From Thiomicrorhabdus sp041583835 (GTDB taxonomy: Bacteria > Pseudomonadota > Gammaproteobacteria > Thiomicrospirales > Thiomicrospiraceae): DNA of 64,000 nucleotides. Position numbers and translations under genes: made by a program. The notes below the pieces were generated by a model, which saw only the letters and a program-made list of their open reading frames with translations, made no database searches and was not told the DNA's origin. The number at the start of each line of letters is the position of its first letter. Position 1 is the first letter of the stretch. This document shows positions 1-8,807 of this stretch, piece by piece. The DNA lies in assembly GCF_041583835.1 (NCBI RefSeq), contig NZ_JBFHFC010000010.1:1-64000 (forward strand), written 5' to 3'.

Positions 1-357
1 CCCAAATGGTTTTAATTACGTTTGTAAACTAAGCGAGCAAACCAGAGCAGATTCAATGCCACAACCAAAAATGAAAAATAAGATATTGAAATATAAAGAT
101 TAATTTAAAAATAATATTTAATTAACCTGTTTGTCATTTTAACAGTGCACCATAGAAGAACTGTATTTTTAAGACCTTTTGTAAACTAAGCGTCCTAAAA
201 ATCAACCATTTGCTTTAATTTTTGATCTTATAATGAAAAAAATATTTCGATAACGATCTCAAAAAAATTGATCTGTTTACATTTGACACCAATGCGACAG
301 ATCGACTTGCGCACCAAAAGAGAGCGAAAAAATAAATTAGCTAGGAAAGAAAGACCC
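1..357. other. Upstream region of the Lrp-family gene, no gene seen
   Basis: AT-rich stretch without a convincing coding frame. It holds a perfect 15-bp direct repeat (TTTGTAAACTAAGCG) at 21-35 and 178-192. A third copy of the core TGTAAAC lies in inverted orientation at 275-281. Poly-A/T tracts surround them. This layout suits a regulator binding region for the gene starting at 358. The left end is cut by the window, so an upstream divergent gene cannot be excluded. Confidence 0.6.
21..192. repeat. 15-bp direct repeat pair, TTTGTAAACTAAGCG
   Basis: Identical 15-bp copies at 21-35 and 178-192, 157 bp apart, which is close to 15 helical turns. The core TGTAAAC recurs as its reverse complement at 275-281. 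This could be a spaced operator for an autoregulating Lrp-type protein. The repeat is directly visible; the operator role is inference. Confidence 0.5.
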
Positions 358-801
358 ATGAAGATCGACAATCACATCATCAACCTATTAATCAAAAATG
401 GACGTGCCTCCTTTGCTGATATCGCCAGGGAAATCGGAGTATCACGTGCCTACGTACGCCAAAGAGTCCAAAAACTGCAGGAAGACGGCGTGATCGAGCA
501 ATTTACCACGGTTATCAACCCGCTTAAATTAGGAAAGTCGTTATCGGCTTTTCTTGACGTTAAGGTCGCACCTCAAGGCATTGAATTAATTGCCAACGAG
601 CTTGCCGAATGTCCGGAAGTGGTTAGCTTATATATTATGAGTGACATGAAGAGCTTACACATCCACACATTAACCGATGATTTCGAAGCATTGGATCGTT
701 TCACTCGTAAACACATTTTTTCCAGAGAACATATCATCTCGGTAGACTGCAATACATTGTTGACGAGAATCAAACATCGACGCGGCGGCCCAAGACTATA
801 A
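358..801 (+). CDS. Lrp/AsnC-family transcriptional regulator
   Basis: A 147-residue protein with an N-terminal winged helix-turn-helix (about residues 1-55: DNHIINLLIKNG, then the recognition-helix region SRAYVRQRVQKL) and a C-terminal RAM-type alpha-beta domain. This is the normal layout and size of Lrp/AsnC regulators, which usually bind amino acids and act as dimers or octamers. I place the start at the ATG at 358 because AGGAAAG lies just upstream. The longer in-frame version from 268 adds 30 basic residues not expected in the family. The ligand and targets cannot be read from the sequence. The gene is monocistronic and followed by a strong terminator. Confidence 0.85.
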   Translation: MKIDNHIINLLIKNGRASFADIAREIGVSRAYVRQRVQKLQEDGVIEQFTTVINPLKLGKSLSAFLDVKVAPQGIELIANELAECPEVVSLYIMSDMKSLHIHTLTDDFEALDRFTRKHIFSREHIISVDCNTLLTRIKHRRGGPRL

Positions 802-827
802 CGCCCTATCGACTATACATTGGATAT

Positions 828-857
828 AAAAAAGGCTCCGTGATAGGAGCCTTTTTT
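828..857. terminator. Bidirectional terminator between the Lrp gene and clpB
   Basis: Stem AAAAAGGCTCC (829-839), loop GTGATA, and GGAGCCTTTTTT (846-857). It has A and T tracts on both sides, so it can end both converging transcripts. Confidence 0.9.
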
Positions 858-880
858 GTTTACGATACCGATCGTTGAAA

Positions 881-3445
881 CTATGAGAATTGAATCTCGC
901 CGTTTTCGACCGAAATATGGATTGTCGATCCGCCCACAAACTCGCCCTTCAACAGTTTCTGAGCCAGCGGGTTCTCGACTCGCTGCTGAATCGCACGTTT
1001 CAAAGGACGCGCTCCATACACCGGATCGAAACCGGCCTCTCCCAATAGATCCAAAGCCGCATCGCTGATTTCCAGATTCAAATCGACATCCTGCAAACGC
1101 TTATGCAAGTGCTGCAATTGAATATTGGTGATCGAACGAATCTGTTCGCGACCCAACGGACGGAATACGACAATCTCATCGATACGGTTGATGAATTCCG
1201 GACGGAAATGACCGCCGACCACTTCCATCACATCGGACTTCATGGCATCGTAGTTTTCTTCACCGGCTTTTTCCTGAATGATCTGCGATCCCAAGTTAGA
1301 CGTCATGACGATGACCGTATTCTTAAAATCAACCGTGCGACCCTGTCCGTCCGTCAGACGACCGTCATCCAACACCTGCAATAGGATATTGAATACATCC
1401 GGATGCGCCTTTTCCACCTCATCCAACAGAATCACAGAATAAGGCTTACGGCGAACCGCTTCGGTCAAATAACCACCCTGTTCATAACCGACATACCCCG
1501 GAGGCGCACCGATCAAACGTGCCACCGAATGCTTCTCCATGAATTCGGACATATCCAAACGCACGATGGCATCCTGTGTATCGAACAGAAAATCCGCCAA
1601 CGCCTTGGTCAATTCGGTTTTACCTACCCCGGTCGGCCCAAGGAACAAGAAAGAGCCGTTCGGACGATTCGGATCGGATAGACCGGCACGCGAGCGACGA
1701 ATCGCATCCGAAACCGCACTCACCGCTTCCGCCTGGCCGACGACTTTTTTCTGCAATTCCTCTTCCATACGCAGCAGTTTGTCTCGCTCGCCTTCCAGCA
1801 TGCGTGAAACCGGAATACCGGTCCAACGGGCGACCACTTCGGCGATCTCTTCTTCCGTTACCTTATTACGCAACAGGTGCAGAACATTGCCGTCTTCGCT
1901 TTCGGCCAACTCGGCCGCTTTGATCTTAGCTTCCAAATCCGGAATCGTACCGTACTGCAACTCGGACATCTTAGCCAAATCACCTTCTCGACGTGCCGCT
2001 TCCATTTCAAAACGCGCCTGATCCAACGCTTCTTTATACTGTTGCGTCCCTTGCAAAGAGGCTTTATCTTTTTTCCAGATCTCTTCCAGATCGGAATACT
2101 CTTTTTCCAGTTCGTCGATCTGACCCTGTAAATCTTCCAGACGTTTTTTCGATGCCGCGTCTTTCTCTTTTTTCAACGCCTCGCGTTCGATCTTCAACTG
2201 AATCAAACGGCGATCCAACTTATCCATCTCTTCCGGTTTGGAATCGATTTCCATTCGAATACGCGACGCCGCTTCGTCGATCAAGTCGATCGCTTTATCC
2301 GGCAACTGTCTGTCGCTAATGTAACGCTGTGAAAGCTGTACTGCCGCCACGATAGCAGGGTCGGTAATATCAACACCGTGATGCACCTCATAACGCTCCT
2401 TAAGACCACGCAGAATCGCAACGGTATCTTCTTCGGTCGGCTCGTCCACCAAGACTTTTTGGAAACGTCGTTCCAACGCCGCATCTTTTTCAATGTATTC
2501 TCGGTACTCGTCTAAGGTCGTCGCGCCCAAGCAGTGCAGTTCACCGCGAGCCAAAGCCGGCTTAAGCATATTACCCGCATCCATCGCGCCATCGGATTTA
2601 CCCGCACCCACCATTGTGTGAATTTCGTCGATAAACAGAATGATCTGGCCTTCGTTCTTGGCCAAATCATTCAACACGGCTTTCAAGCGCTCTTCGAACT
2701 CGCCACGGTACTTGGCACCCGCCAATAAAGCGCCCAAATCCAGCGACAATACCTTTTTATTACGCAACCCTTCCGGCACTTCACCGTTGATAATACGTTG
2801 AGCCAAACCTTCGACAATCGCGGTCTTACCCACTCCGGGCTCACCAATCAGAACCGGATTGTTTTTGGTACGACGTTGTAAAACCTGAATCGCGCGGCGA
2901 ATCTCGTCGTCACGACCGATCACCGGATCCAATTTTCCGGATTCGGCACGTTCGGTTAAATCGATCGTGTATTTTTCCAATGCCTGACGTGTCTCTTCTG
3001 CATTTTGATCCATTACGCTTTCCCCTCCACGCACTTTTTGAATCGCTTGTTCAATCCCGTTTTTGGTGGCTCCGGCCTGCTTCAATAATTCGGAAACCAC
3101 ATCGTTGGAATCCAAGGCCGCCAAGAAAAACAATTCGCTCGCAATATAGGCATCACCTTTCTGCTGAGCGGCCTTATCCATCATATTCAAAATTTGTCCC
3201 GATTTCTGGGATAACTGAACATCCCCACCGGTACCGGTTACTTTCGGCAATGTGCCCAACTTCTGTTTGACAGCCTGACGTAAGCCGCCGACATTAACTT
3301 GAGCCAATTGCAATAGCGATCCCTGCTCTTCCAACAACACGGATAAAATATGCAACGGTTCGATAAACTGGTTGTCTTGCCCTAGAGCTAGCGACTGCGC
3401 CTGCCCCAAAGCCGACTGAAACTGAGTGGTAAATTTATCAATCAT
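881..3445 (-). CDS. clpB: ATP-dependent disaggregase ClpB (Hsp100)
   Basis: An 854-residue AAA+ disaggregase (E. coli ClpB has 857). It works with DnaK/DnaJ/GrpE to thread and reactivate aggregated cytosolic proteins. Domains in order: Clp N-domain (about 1-145); first AAA+ module with Walker A GEPGVGKT at 201-208; long coiled-coil M-domain (about 400-525); second AAA+ module with Walker A GPTGVGKT near residue 600. The absence of an IGF/IGL-type ClpP-binding loop separates ClpB from ClpA/ClpC. An AAGGGGTG Shine-Dalgarno precedes the ATG. The gene stands alone, with a possible heat-shock promoter upstream. Confidence 0.98.
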   Translation of the reverse strand: MIDKFTTQFQSALGQAQSLALGQDNQFIEPLHILSVLLEEQGSLLQLAQVNVGGLRQAVKQKLGTLPKVTGTGGDVQLSQKSGQILNMMDKAAQQKGDAYIASELFFLAALDSNDVVSELLKQAGATKNGIEQAIQKVRGGESVMDQNAEETRQALEKYTIDLTERAESGKLDPVIGRDDEIRRAIQVLQRRTKNNPVLIGEPGVGKTAIVEGLAQRIINGEVPEGLRNKKVLSLDLGALLAGAKYRGEFEERLKAVLNDLAKNEGQIILFIDEIHTMVGAGKSDGAMDAGNMLKPALARGELHCLGATTLDEYREYIEKDAALERRFQKVLVDEPTEEDTVAILRGLKERYEVHHGVDITDPAIVAAVQLSQRYISDRQLPDKAIDLIDEAASRIRMEIDSKPEEMDKLDRRLIQLKIEREALKKEKDAASKKRLEDLQGQIDELEKEYSDLEEIWKKDKASLQGTQQYKEALDQARFEMEAARREGDLAKMSELQYGTIPDLEAKIKAAELAESEDGNVLHLLRNKVTEEEIAEVVARWTGIPVSRMLEGERDKLLRMEEELQKKVVGQAEAVSAVSDAIRRSRAGLSDPNRPNGSFLFLGPTGVGKTELTKALADFLFDTQDAIVRLDMSEFMEKHSVARLIGAPPGYVGYEQGGYLTEAVRRKPYSVILLDEVEKAHPDVFNILLQVLDDGRLTDGQGRTVDFKNTVIVMTSNLGSQIIQEKAGEENYDAMKSDVMEVVGGHFRPEFINRIDEIVVFRPLGREQIRSITNIQLQHLHKRLQDVDLNLEISDAALDLLGEAGFDPVYGARPLKRAIQQRVENPLAQKLLKGEFVGGSTIHISVENGEIQFS

Positions 3446-3486
3446 TGTTAAACACCCCTTATGCTTAATATCTTCAACTTACTTAC

Positions 3487-3515
3487 ATATATGGACAATT
3501 TAAAATAACTCAAAC
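3487..3515 (-). promoter_or_regulatory. Possible sigma-32-type promoter of clpB
   Basis: On the minus strand, GTTTGAG (3509-3515) and TCCATATAT (3487-3495) are separated by 13 bases. This weakly resembles the heat-shock consensus CTTGAA-N13-15-CCCCATNT, and it lies about 40 bases upstream of the clpB start. ClpB is a classical heat-shock gene, but the match is imperfect. Confidence 0.35.
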
Positions 3516-3695
3516 TTCTAAGCGAAAAATTTATTGCGGATGATTACGTAAACCAACACCTTTAAAAAAACATTTCCTTTAAATACATAAAGTTATGCAA
3601 TTAAAAAAACCCCCGTCATTACCACTATATTTCTTATGGGTTATCGATATAATACAAGACAATAAATAAAACTACTCACCACATAAAAACGCTTT

Positions 3696-3713
3696 TAACC
3701 CAGATATGGGTTA
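3696..3713. promoter_or_regulatory. Inverted repeat TAACCCA-N4-TGGGTTA upstream of the diguanylate cyclase
   Basis: Perfect 7-bp arms (3696-3702 and 3707-3713) around a GATA spacer. A further half-site TGGGTTA lies at 3637-3643. No T-run follows, so it is not a terminator. It overlaps the expected promoter or leader of the PAS-GGDEF gene and looks like an operator for an unknown regulator. Confidence 0.4.
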
Positions 3714-3715
3714 CG

Positions 3716-5035
3716 ATGCGACAGGTAAAAAGTTTGTTCCCCATGAATTTATCGTATCCATCTTTACCTTCACTCGAAATTCTATTCGATAATTTGGCAG
3801 ATGCCGTTTATCTAATCGACCCTGAAAGCTCCAAGATTATTTGGTGCAACCGTGCCGGCTATCTTGATCTGGGGTATGAAAAAGAAGAAATACTGAATCA
3901 TTCGGTTCTGAGTTTACAGAAAGACGTACAAGGCCTTCCACACTGGGATGACGTAGTCAAAGCCATCATGGATTGTAATGTTTTTACCTTCATCGGACGT
4001 CACAGCCATAAAGACGGCAGTGAAATGGAGGTAGAGATCAACACCTCCCATTTTCAGCACCAAAATAAACTGTTTTTTCTTTCCGTCGCCCGTAATATCA
4101 ACAAGCGTATGGCCTTGGAAAAAGACCTACACAGCCGTAACCACCGTATCTGGTATGCATTGAACGAAGCGACCGACGGCATGTGGGAATGGGAAATTGA
4201 AACCGGCCATGTTTTTTTCAGCCCTCAGCTTAAAAATATGCTCGGCTACGGTCCCGACGAAATGCAACCGAATGTAAACACGTGGATCACCAATATCCAT
4301 CCCGACGACATGGATCGAGTGTCGCAAATTTTAGAAGACCACTTACAAGGAAAACGACGCAGCTACGAAGCCGAATACCGTCTGAAAAACCGAAACGGCC
4401 ACTACTTATGGGTTCACGATAAAGGAAAAGTCTGCGAACGAGACGACAAAGGCAACCCGACACATGTCGTCGGCATGGTAGAGAACATTACTGAACGCAA
4501 ACAGCTCCAATTCCAGCTCGAAGCGCTGGCCTCAAACGATGTTTTGACCCAACTGCCTAACCGTCGCGAAGGCGAAATTCAAGCCGCCCGACATTTAGAA
4601 CTGGCAAAACGCAATGGCAGACCGATGTGTCTCGCCGTCGTCGATTTTGACGACTTTAAACAAATCAACGATCTCTTCGGACACCAGAAAGGTGACGAAG
4701 TTTTAATATTTGGTGCCGAACTGCTTCGCACCACCCTTAGAAAGTCCGACTTCATATACCGTTGGGGTGGAGAGGAGTTCGTCATCCTGTTCCCCGATAC
4801 CGATCTTGAACAAATCGAGCACATCACCGATAAAATTCATCGAACTTTCCAAGAAGCCGACTGGAAAAACATTAACATAACGCCAATGACTGTTAGCATT
4901 GGCATTGCCTGCTATCCGGATCATGGAACGGATTTCGGGGATCTCATTAAACAAGCGGACACGGCCGTCTACATAGCCAAAGCACAGGGCAGAAACCAAA
5001 CGGTTCACGCCAACTTACCAACTGAAGCCAACTAA
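3716..5035 (+). CDS. PAS-PAS-GGDEF diguanylate cyclase
   Basis: A 439-residue soluble sensor predicted to make cyclic di-GMP. It has two PAS domains (about 20-130 and 145-262, the second with a PAC-like end ERKQLQFQLEAL) followed by a GGDEF domain. The active-site loop is GGEEF at 351-355. An allosteric inhibition site RKSD sits at 342-345, exactly five residues before it. Both are intact, so it should be active and product-inhibited. No EAL domain is present. The start is ambiguous: ATG 3716 or ATG 3743. Neither has a strong ribosome-binding site and the difference is nine residues. A DUF218 gene follows after 24 bases, probably co-transcribed. Confidence 0.92.
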   Translation: MRQVKSLFPMNLSYPSLPSLEILFDNLADAVYLIDPESSKIIWCNRAGYLDLGYEKEEILNHSVLSLQKDVQGLPHWDDVVKAIMDCNVFTFIGRHSHKDGSEMEVEINTSHFQHQNKLFFLSVARNINKRMALEKDLHSRNHRIWYALNEATDGMWEWEIETGHVFFSPQLKNMLGYGPDEMQPNVNTWITNIHPDDMDRVSQILEDHLQGKRRSYEAEYRLKNRNGHYLWVHDKGKVCERDDKGNPTHVVGMVENITERKQLQFQLEALASNDVLTQLPNRREGEIQAARHLELAKRNGRPMCLAVVDFDDFKQINDLFGHQKGDEVLIFGAELLRTTLRKSDFIYRWGGEEFVILFPDTDLEQIEHITDKIHRTFQEADWKNINITPMTVSIGIACYPDHGTDFGDLIKQADTAVYIAKAQGRNQTVHANLPTEAN

Positions 5036-5059
5036 ACAAAAAGGGTTGTTAATAATATA

Positions 5060-5863
5060 ATGGACAGTCTATTTTTCATTCTTTCAAAAGTAGTATGGGC
5101 CTTTTTAAGCCCAAGCAATCTATTCGTCTTTGCCCTGTCTCTCGGCACCCTGTTTCTCATCAACAACCACATCCGTTCGGCCAAAAAAATCCTGATACCG
5201 ACCGCTCTTATCGGACTTATCGTCACCGCCTACCCTGTCGGCGACTATCTTATGAAACCATTGGAATCAAGGTTTGCCAAACCGGAGTCGATGCCCAAAC
5301 AGATTGACGGCATTATTATTTTAGGCGGTGGTGAAGACTTAAAACGCTCGCTAAGTTGGAATGTAGCGGAACTTGGCATTGGAGGAGATCGTTATATAGC
5401 CGCTGCCAAACTGGCAACCCTCTACCCGAAGGCACCGGTCATATTCACAGGCGGAAGCGGCTCGATTCAACTACAAAATACCGATGGCGAAGGGGCGTTC
5501 GCCAAAGAAATCCTGACATCGGTGGGCATCGATAACAAACGCCTCATCATCGAATCTAAATCGCGCAACACTTACGAAAATTTTCTCTACACCCAACCCC
5601 GCCTTCCAAAAGCGGACGGAACCTACCTATTAATCACTTCGGCTTATCACATGCCGCGTTCCGTTGGCATTGCCCGCCAACTGGGCGTTCATGTCATACC
5701 CTACCCTGTGGACTACCGTTCCAACAGCAGTGAACTAAGGCAGTGGGATTTCGATCTTTTCGATCATCTGAAGGCACTGGAACCAGCCGTTAAAGAATGG
5801 ATCGGTTTAACCGTCTATTACTGGACGGATAAGACTTCGGAATGGTACCCGAATCCTGAATAA
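5060..5863 (+). CDS. DUF218 (ElyC/SanA/YdcF-type) inner-membrane envelope protein
   Basis: A 267-residue protein with two N-terminal membrane segments (about residues 5-33 and 43-62) followed by a DUF218 domain. The domain shows the glycine-rich strand IIILGGG near residue 85, ITSAYHMPRS near 190, and a C-terminal TVYYWTDKTSEWYP. The two-TM plus DUF218 layout matches ElyC (YcbC), which in E. coli affects undecaprenyl-phosphate-linked peptidoglycan and ECA metabolism. The exact biochemical role is not established. It follows the diguanylate cyclase closely on the same strand. Confidence 0.82.
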   Translation: MDSLFFILSKVVWAFLSPSNLFVFALSLGTLFLINNHIRSAKKILIPTALIGLIVTAYPVGDYLMKPLESRFAKPESMPKQIDGIIILGGGEDLKRSLSWNVAELGIGGDRYIAAAKLATLYPKAPVIFTGGSGSIQLQNTDGEGAFAKEILTSVGIDNKRLIIESKSRNTYENFLYTQPRLPKADGTYLLITSAYHMPRSVGIARQLGVHVIPYPVDYRSNSSELRQWDFDLFDHLKALEPAVKEWIGLTVYYWTDKTSEWYPNPE

Positions 5864-5904
5864 ATGAATGGAAATGCTTTGGAAAAAATTATTTGAAAAG
5901 ATTT

Positions 5905-5936
5905 CCCGGTTTTAAACAGACCTGTTCAAAACCGGG
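5905..5936. terminator. Long inverted repeat between convergent genes, likely terminator
   Basis: CCCGGTTTTAAACAG (5905-5919) pairs with CTGTTCAAAACCGGG (5922-5936) with one G-U wobble and a very short loop. No classical T-run follows on either strand. The position between two convergent stop codons supports termination or 3'-end protection. Confidence 0.55.
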
Positions 5937-5941
5937 CAGAA

Positions 5942-7324
5942 TTAGATTACCTTTGAAAAACGGTTTTGCGTTCCCGTTTTCAAATAAGCATCAAACACCA
6001 TACAGATATTACGAATCAGCAAACGCCCTTTGGACGTGACAAAAATATCCTCGTCGGTCATCGTAATCAGTTCATCTTCAACCATCGGTGCCAGATTAAC
6101 CAGTTCTTGCGCAAAATACTCCTTGAAGCGGATATTCCACTGTTTGTCTAACTTAGCAAAGTTGAGATGAAAATGACTAATCAGACGGGTGATGACATCG
6201 CGGCGCAACTCGTCGTCTTCAGTCAGGAACACCCCTCTGAATACAGCCAAGTCGCCTGCATCGATCGCTTGATAATATTCATCCAGACTTTTGCGGTTTT
6301 GAGCATAGGTATTATCGATCAATGAAATCGAAGTCGCTCCCATCCCGATCAAATCACAATCCGCATGAGTCGAATAGCCCTGGAAATTACGGTACAGAGT
6401 TTCGTTTCGCTGAGCAACGGCCAATTCATCGTCCGGTTTCGCAAAGTGATCCATGCCGATATAAATATAACCCGCTTCCAACAACCGTTCCGTCGTGGCG
6501 TGCAAAATAGCGAGTTTTTCGTCTGCCGACGGCATATCCGCTTCGTTCATTTTTTTCTGCGTCGGGAACATGCTCGGCATGTGAGCGTAATTGAAAATCG
6601 AAAAACGATCCGGCTCCGCCTCCAATACTTTATCCAAAGTGGTGATAAAGCCTTTTTCGGTCTGGAACGGCAAACCATAGATCAAATCGACATTTACCGA
6701 CATGAAACCGGCTTCGCGCGCACCTTCCAACACTTCAAAGGTTTCCGCTTGCGTCTGTATACGGTTAACCGCCTTTTGAACCTGCGGATCAAAGTCCTGC
6801 ACGCCTAAACTCATGCGATTAAACCCGAGTTCGCGCAGCAGCTTAACCGATTCGCGATTGGCTTCGCGCGGATCAATCTCGATCGAATACTCGCCGGAGT
6901 CGTCATCGTATAAATTGAAATGTTCGCGGGTCTTTTCCATCAATTGACGCATTTCATCGGTATTGATGAAGGTCGGCGTACCGCCCCCCCAATGCAACTG
7001 TTCAACTTTGCGGTTGGGATCGAATAACTTGGACTGCATTTCAATCTCTTTGAACAAACGTTCCAAATACGGCGTGGTTTTGGAACGGTCTCTCGTCCAC
7101 ACCTTGTTACAGGCGCAGAAAAAACAGACCGTATCGCAAAATGGAATGTGGAAATACAACGACAAACCGCGTCCGGACTCGTTACTCCGTTGTGCCGCAG
7201 CCTTATACTCCTCAATACCAAATGACTCGTCAAACTGAATCGCCGTCGGATACGAGGTATAACGCGGCCCCGTCTGGTTGTAACGTTTGATTAGACTTTC
7301 GTCGAACTGAATATTTTGATCCAT
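5942..7324 (-). CDS. hemN: Oxygen-independent coproporphyrinogen III dehydrogenase
   Basis: A 460-residue radical-SAM enzyme converting coproporphyrinogen III to protoporphyrinogen IX without O2, in haem synthesis. The 4Fe-4S motif CxxxCxxC is at Cys63, Cys67 and Cys70 (in PFCDTVCFFCAC), with the extra downstream Cys typical of true HemN. GGGTP (SAM binding) follows. The N-terminal RYTSYPTA stretch and the C-terminal HemN domain distinguish it from HemW, which lacks the extension. It implies haem synthesis at low oxygen. The gene is monocistronic and no convincing FNR box was found upstream. Confidence 0.96.
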   Translation of the reverse strand: MDQNIQFDESLIKRYNQTGPRYTSYPTAIQFDESFGIEEYKAAAQRSNESGRGLSLYFHIPFCDTVCFFCACNKVWTRDRSKTTPYLERLFKEIEMQSKLFDPNRKVEQLHWGGGTPTFINTDEMRQLMEKTREHFNLYDDDSGEYSIEIDPREANRESVKLLRELGFNRMSLGVQDFDPQVQKAVNRIQTQAETFEVLEGAREAGFMSVNVDLIYGLPFQTEKGFITTLDKVLEAEPDRFSIFNYAHMPSMFPTQKKMNEADMPSADEKLAILHATTERLLEAGYIYIGMDHFAKPDDELAVAQRNETLYRNFQGYSTHADCDLIGMGATSISLIDNTYAQNRKSLDEYYQAIDAGDLAVFRGVFLTEDDELRRDVITRLISHFHLNFAKLDKQWNIRFKEYFAQELVNLAPMVEDELITMTDEDIFVTSKGRLLIRNICMVFDAYLKTGTQNRFSKVI

Positions 7325-7406
7325 AACAAATAACTATCCCAAAGTGGAATTGACTGACTTAACTTTCTGAAAACGAGCATGATATATGAAAAACCACGGG
7401 CACGAG

Positions 7407-8756
7407 TTATTCTGTATCAAGAGTTTGGGATTCAACCCGGTTACGGCCGTTTTGCTTTGCCAAATAAAGCTGTTTATCGGCTAAAGAGAACATTTTATCA
7501 ATCGAATTCGTCTTCAACGGATCAAAACAGACCGAACCGCAGCTAATTGTCGCATGCATTTCATCATCACTGTCTTTACAAAATGCGGTTTGCTCGACAA
7601 TAGCGCGAAGACGTTCCGCCAACAAGTGTGCATTGCCGCCCTTATTGCCTAGCGTCATAACGGCGAATTCTTCACCGCCCCAACGATAAATCCGATCTTC
7701 CTGTCTCAAAGTCGTTTTTAACACTTCCGCCAGTTTGCGCAACACCTGATCGCCGATCAGATGGCCTTTTTCGTCGTTGATTTTTTTAAAATGATCGACA
7801 TCGATAATGATTAACCCCACCCTCAAGTGCTGTCTTCTGGCTAAAGATAAAAGTTGCCCATATTCTTCGTCAAACACCCTGCGTAAAGGTAAGCCGGTAA
7901 GCCCGTCCAGGGTGGCCGCATGAATAATCTCCGCATCAATCAATTGCAACAATACATCGGCAACCTTGTCGGAAGCTTTTTCCATTTTCGTAAGTGAAAG
8001 AATGATATGTTCGGGATGCTGAGCGATCGCATCCTGCAAGGCCTGAATCGCCAACTCATGTACTTGTCGATGCGCCCGATCGAACTCCTCACGTTGGTCG
8101 GACGGAATCTTCTCCCAACCACCGGCGTTAAGCCACTTTCCCAAACGACACTCATCGGAAGAGTACGGAAATGTTTTGTCTTTCAAATCCCCCAAAGCCA
8201 TGGAAAACAATTTCATTTTCCAGTTCACATGATCCAGGTAAGCTTGCGTCAGGTCCTGCGAAATCTTAATGCTTCCAAATTGTGTCGCCCGTTCAATACC
8301 GGTAATATCGGCCCGAAATTTCTGATGCATTTTTTCCATCATGCCGCCGATCGTAAAGATATTGGCGGTCACCGCTTGAGCGATGTCCAGCGCTTGACTG
8401 ATTAAGTAACCCAATTCAAACTTGCCGGCGGCTTGAGTATGCTTAAAAAACAACTGGCGGCATTGATTAATCAACAGCGTCGCCCTGACCGAAGTCAGTC
8501 CTTGTTGATACCAGTGAGTACTCTGGGAATATTGCTTTAAATAGAATTCGTTTGTGTAATGACCGGAAACGAGATAATCATAGTAACCGTCTACAAATAC
8601 TTGATCGATTTCGTAACCGTATGTGCTTAACCAAGCTTCCAACTCGGCCGTGAACTCAGGTTTCAACTCTTTAAAGAAAGGGCGATTAAATTCGAGTTGA
8701 TGTCGGTCATCAAGTTCGACACCAATCATTTGATTAATGGAGGTGATGGTGAGCAT
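7407..8756 (-). CDS. Diguanylate cyclase with a chemoreceptor zinc-binding (CZB) domain
   Basis: A 449-residue protein in three parts. Residues 1-150 are helical and unrecognised; a globin-like sensor fold is possible but no haem ligand can be assigned. Residues about 170-240 form a CZB domain, with candidate Zn ligands His176, Cys203 (in ECRLGKWL), His229 and His233 (HxxxH). From about 283 there is a GGDEF domain with active GGEEF at 360-364 and I-site RQED at 351-354. CZB-GGDEF is the layout of E. coli DgcZ, where zinc binding inhibits c-di-GMP synthesis, so zinc-responsive activity is a good inference. The extra N-terminal domain is not in DgcZ. No adjacent partner gene. Confidence 0.88.
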   Translation of the reverse strand: MLTITSINQMIGVELDDRHQLEFNRPFFKELKPEFTAELEAWLSTYGYEIDQVFVDGYYDYLVSGHYTNEFYLKQYSQSTHWYQQGLTSVRATLLINQCRQLFFKHTQAAGKFELGYLISQALDIAQAVTANIFTIGGMMEKMHQKFRADITGIERATQFGSIKISQDLTQAYLDHVNWKMKLFSMALGDLKDKTFPYSSDECRLGKWLNAGGWEKIPSDQREEFDRAHRQVHELAIQALQDAIAQHPEHIILSLTKMEKASDKVADVLLQLIDAEIIHAATLDGLTGLPLRRVFDEEYGQLLSLARRQHLRVGLIIIDVDHFKKINDEKGHLIGDQVLRKLAEVLKTTLRQEDRIYRWGGEEFAVMTLGNKGGNAHLLAERLRAIVEQTAFCKDSDDEMHATISCGSVCFDPLKTNSIDKMFSLADKQLYLAKQNGRNRVESQTLDTE

Positions 8757-8807
8757 ATAAAACCCTAAAATATAACAGGGTTCATTTTACCCACCTTTTA
8801 ACAATAG

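Noticed and set aside
268..357. 30-codon N-terminal extension of the Lrp-family gene
   Set aside because: A good ribosome-binding site precedes the ATG at 358, and Lrp proteins begin close to the helix-turn-helix. The extension overlaps the probable operator region.
1539..2021. 160-codon plus-strand frame inside clpB
   Set aside because: Serine/arginine-rich shadow of the opposite-strand clpB; no ribosome-binding site.
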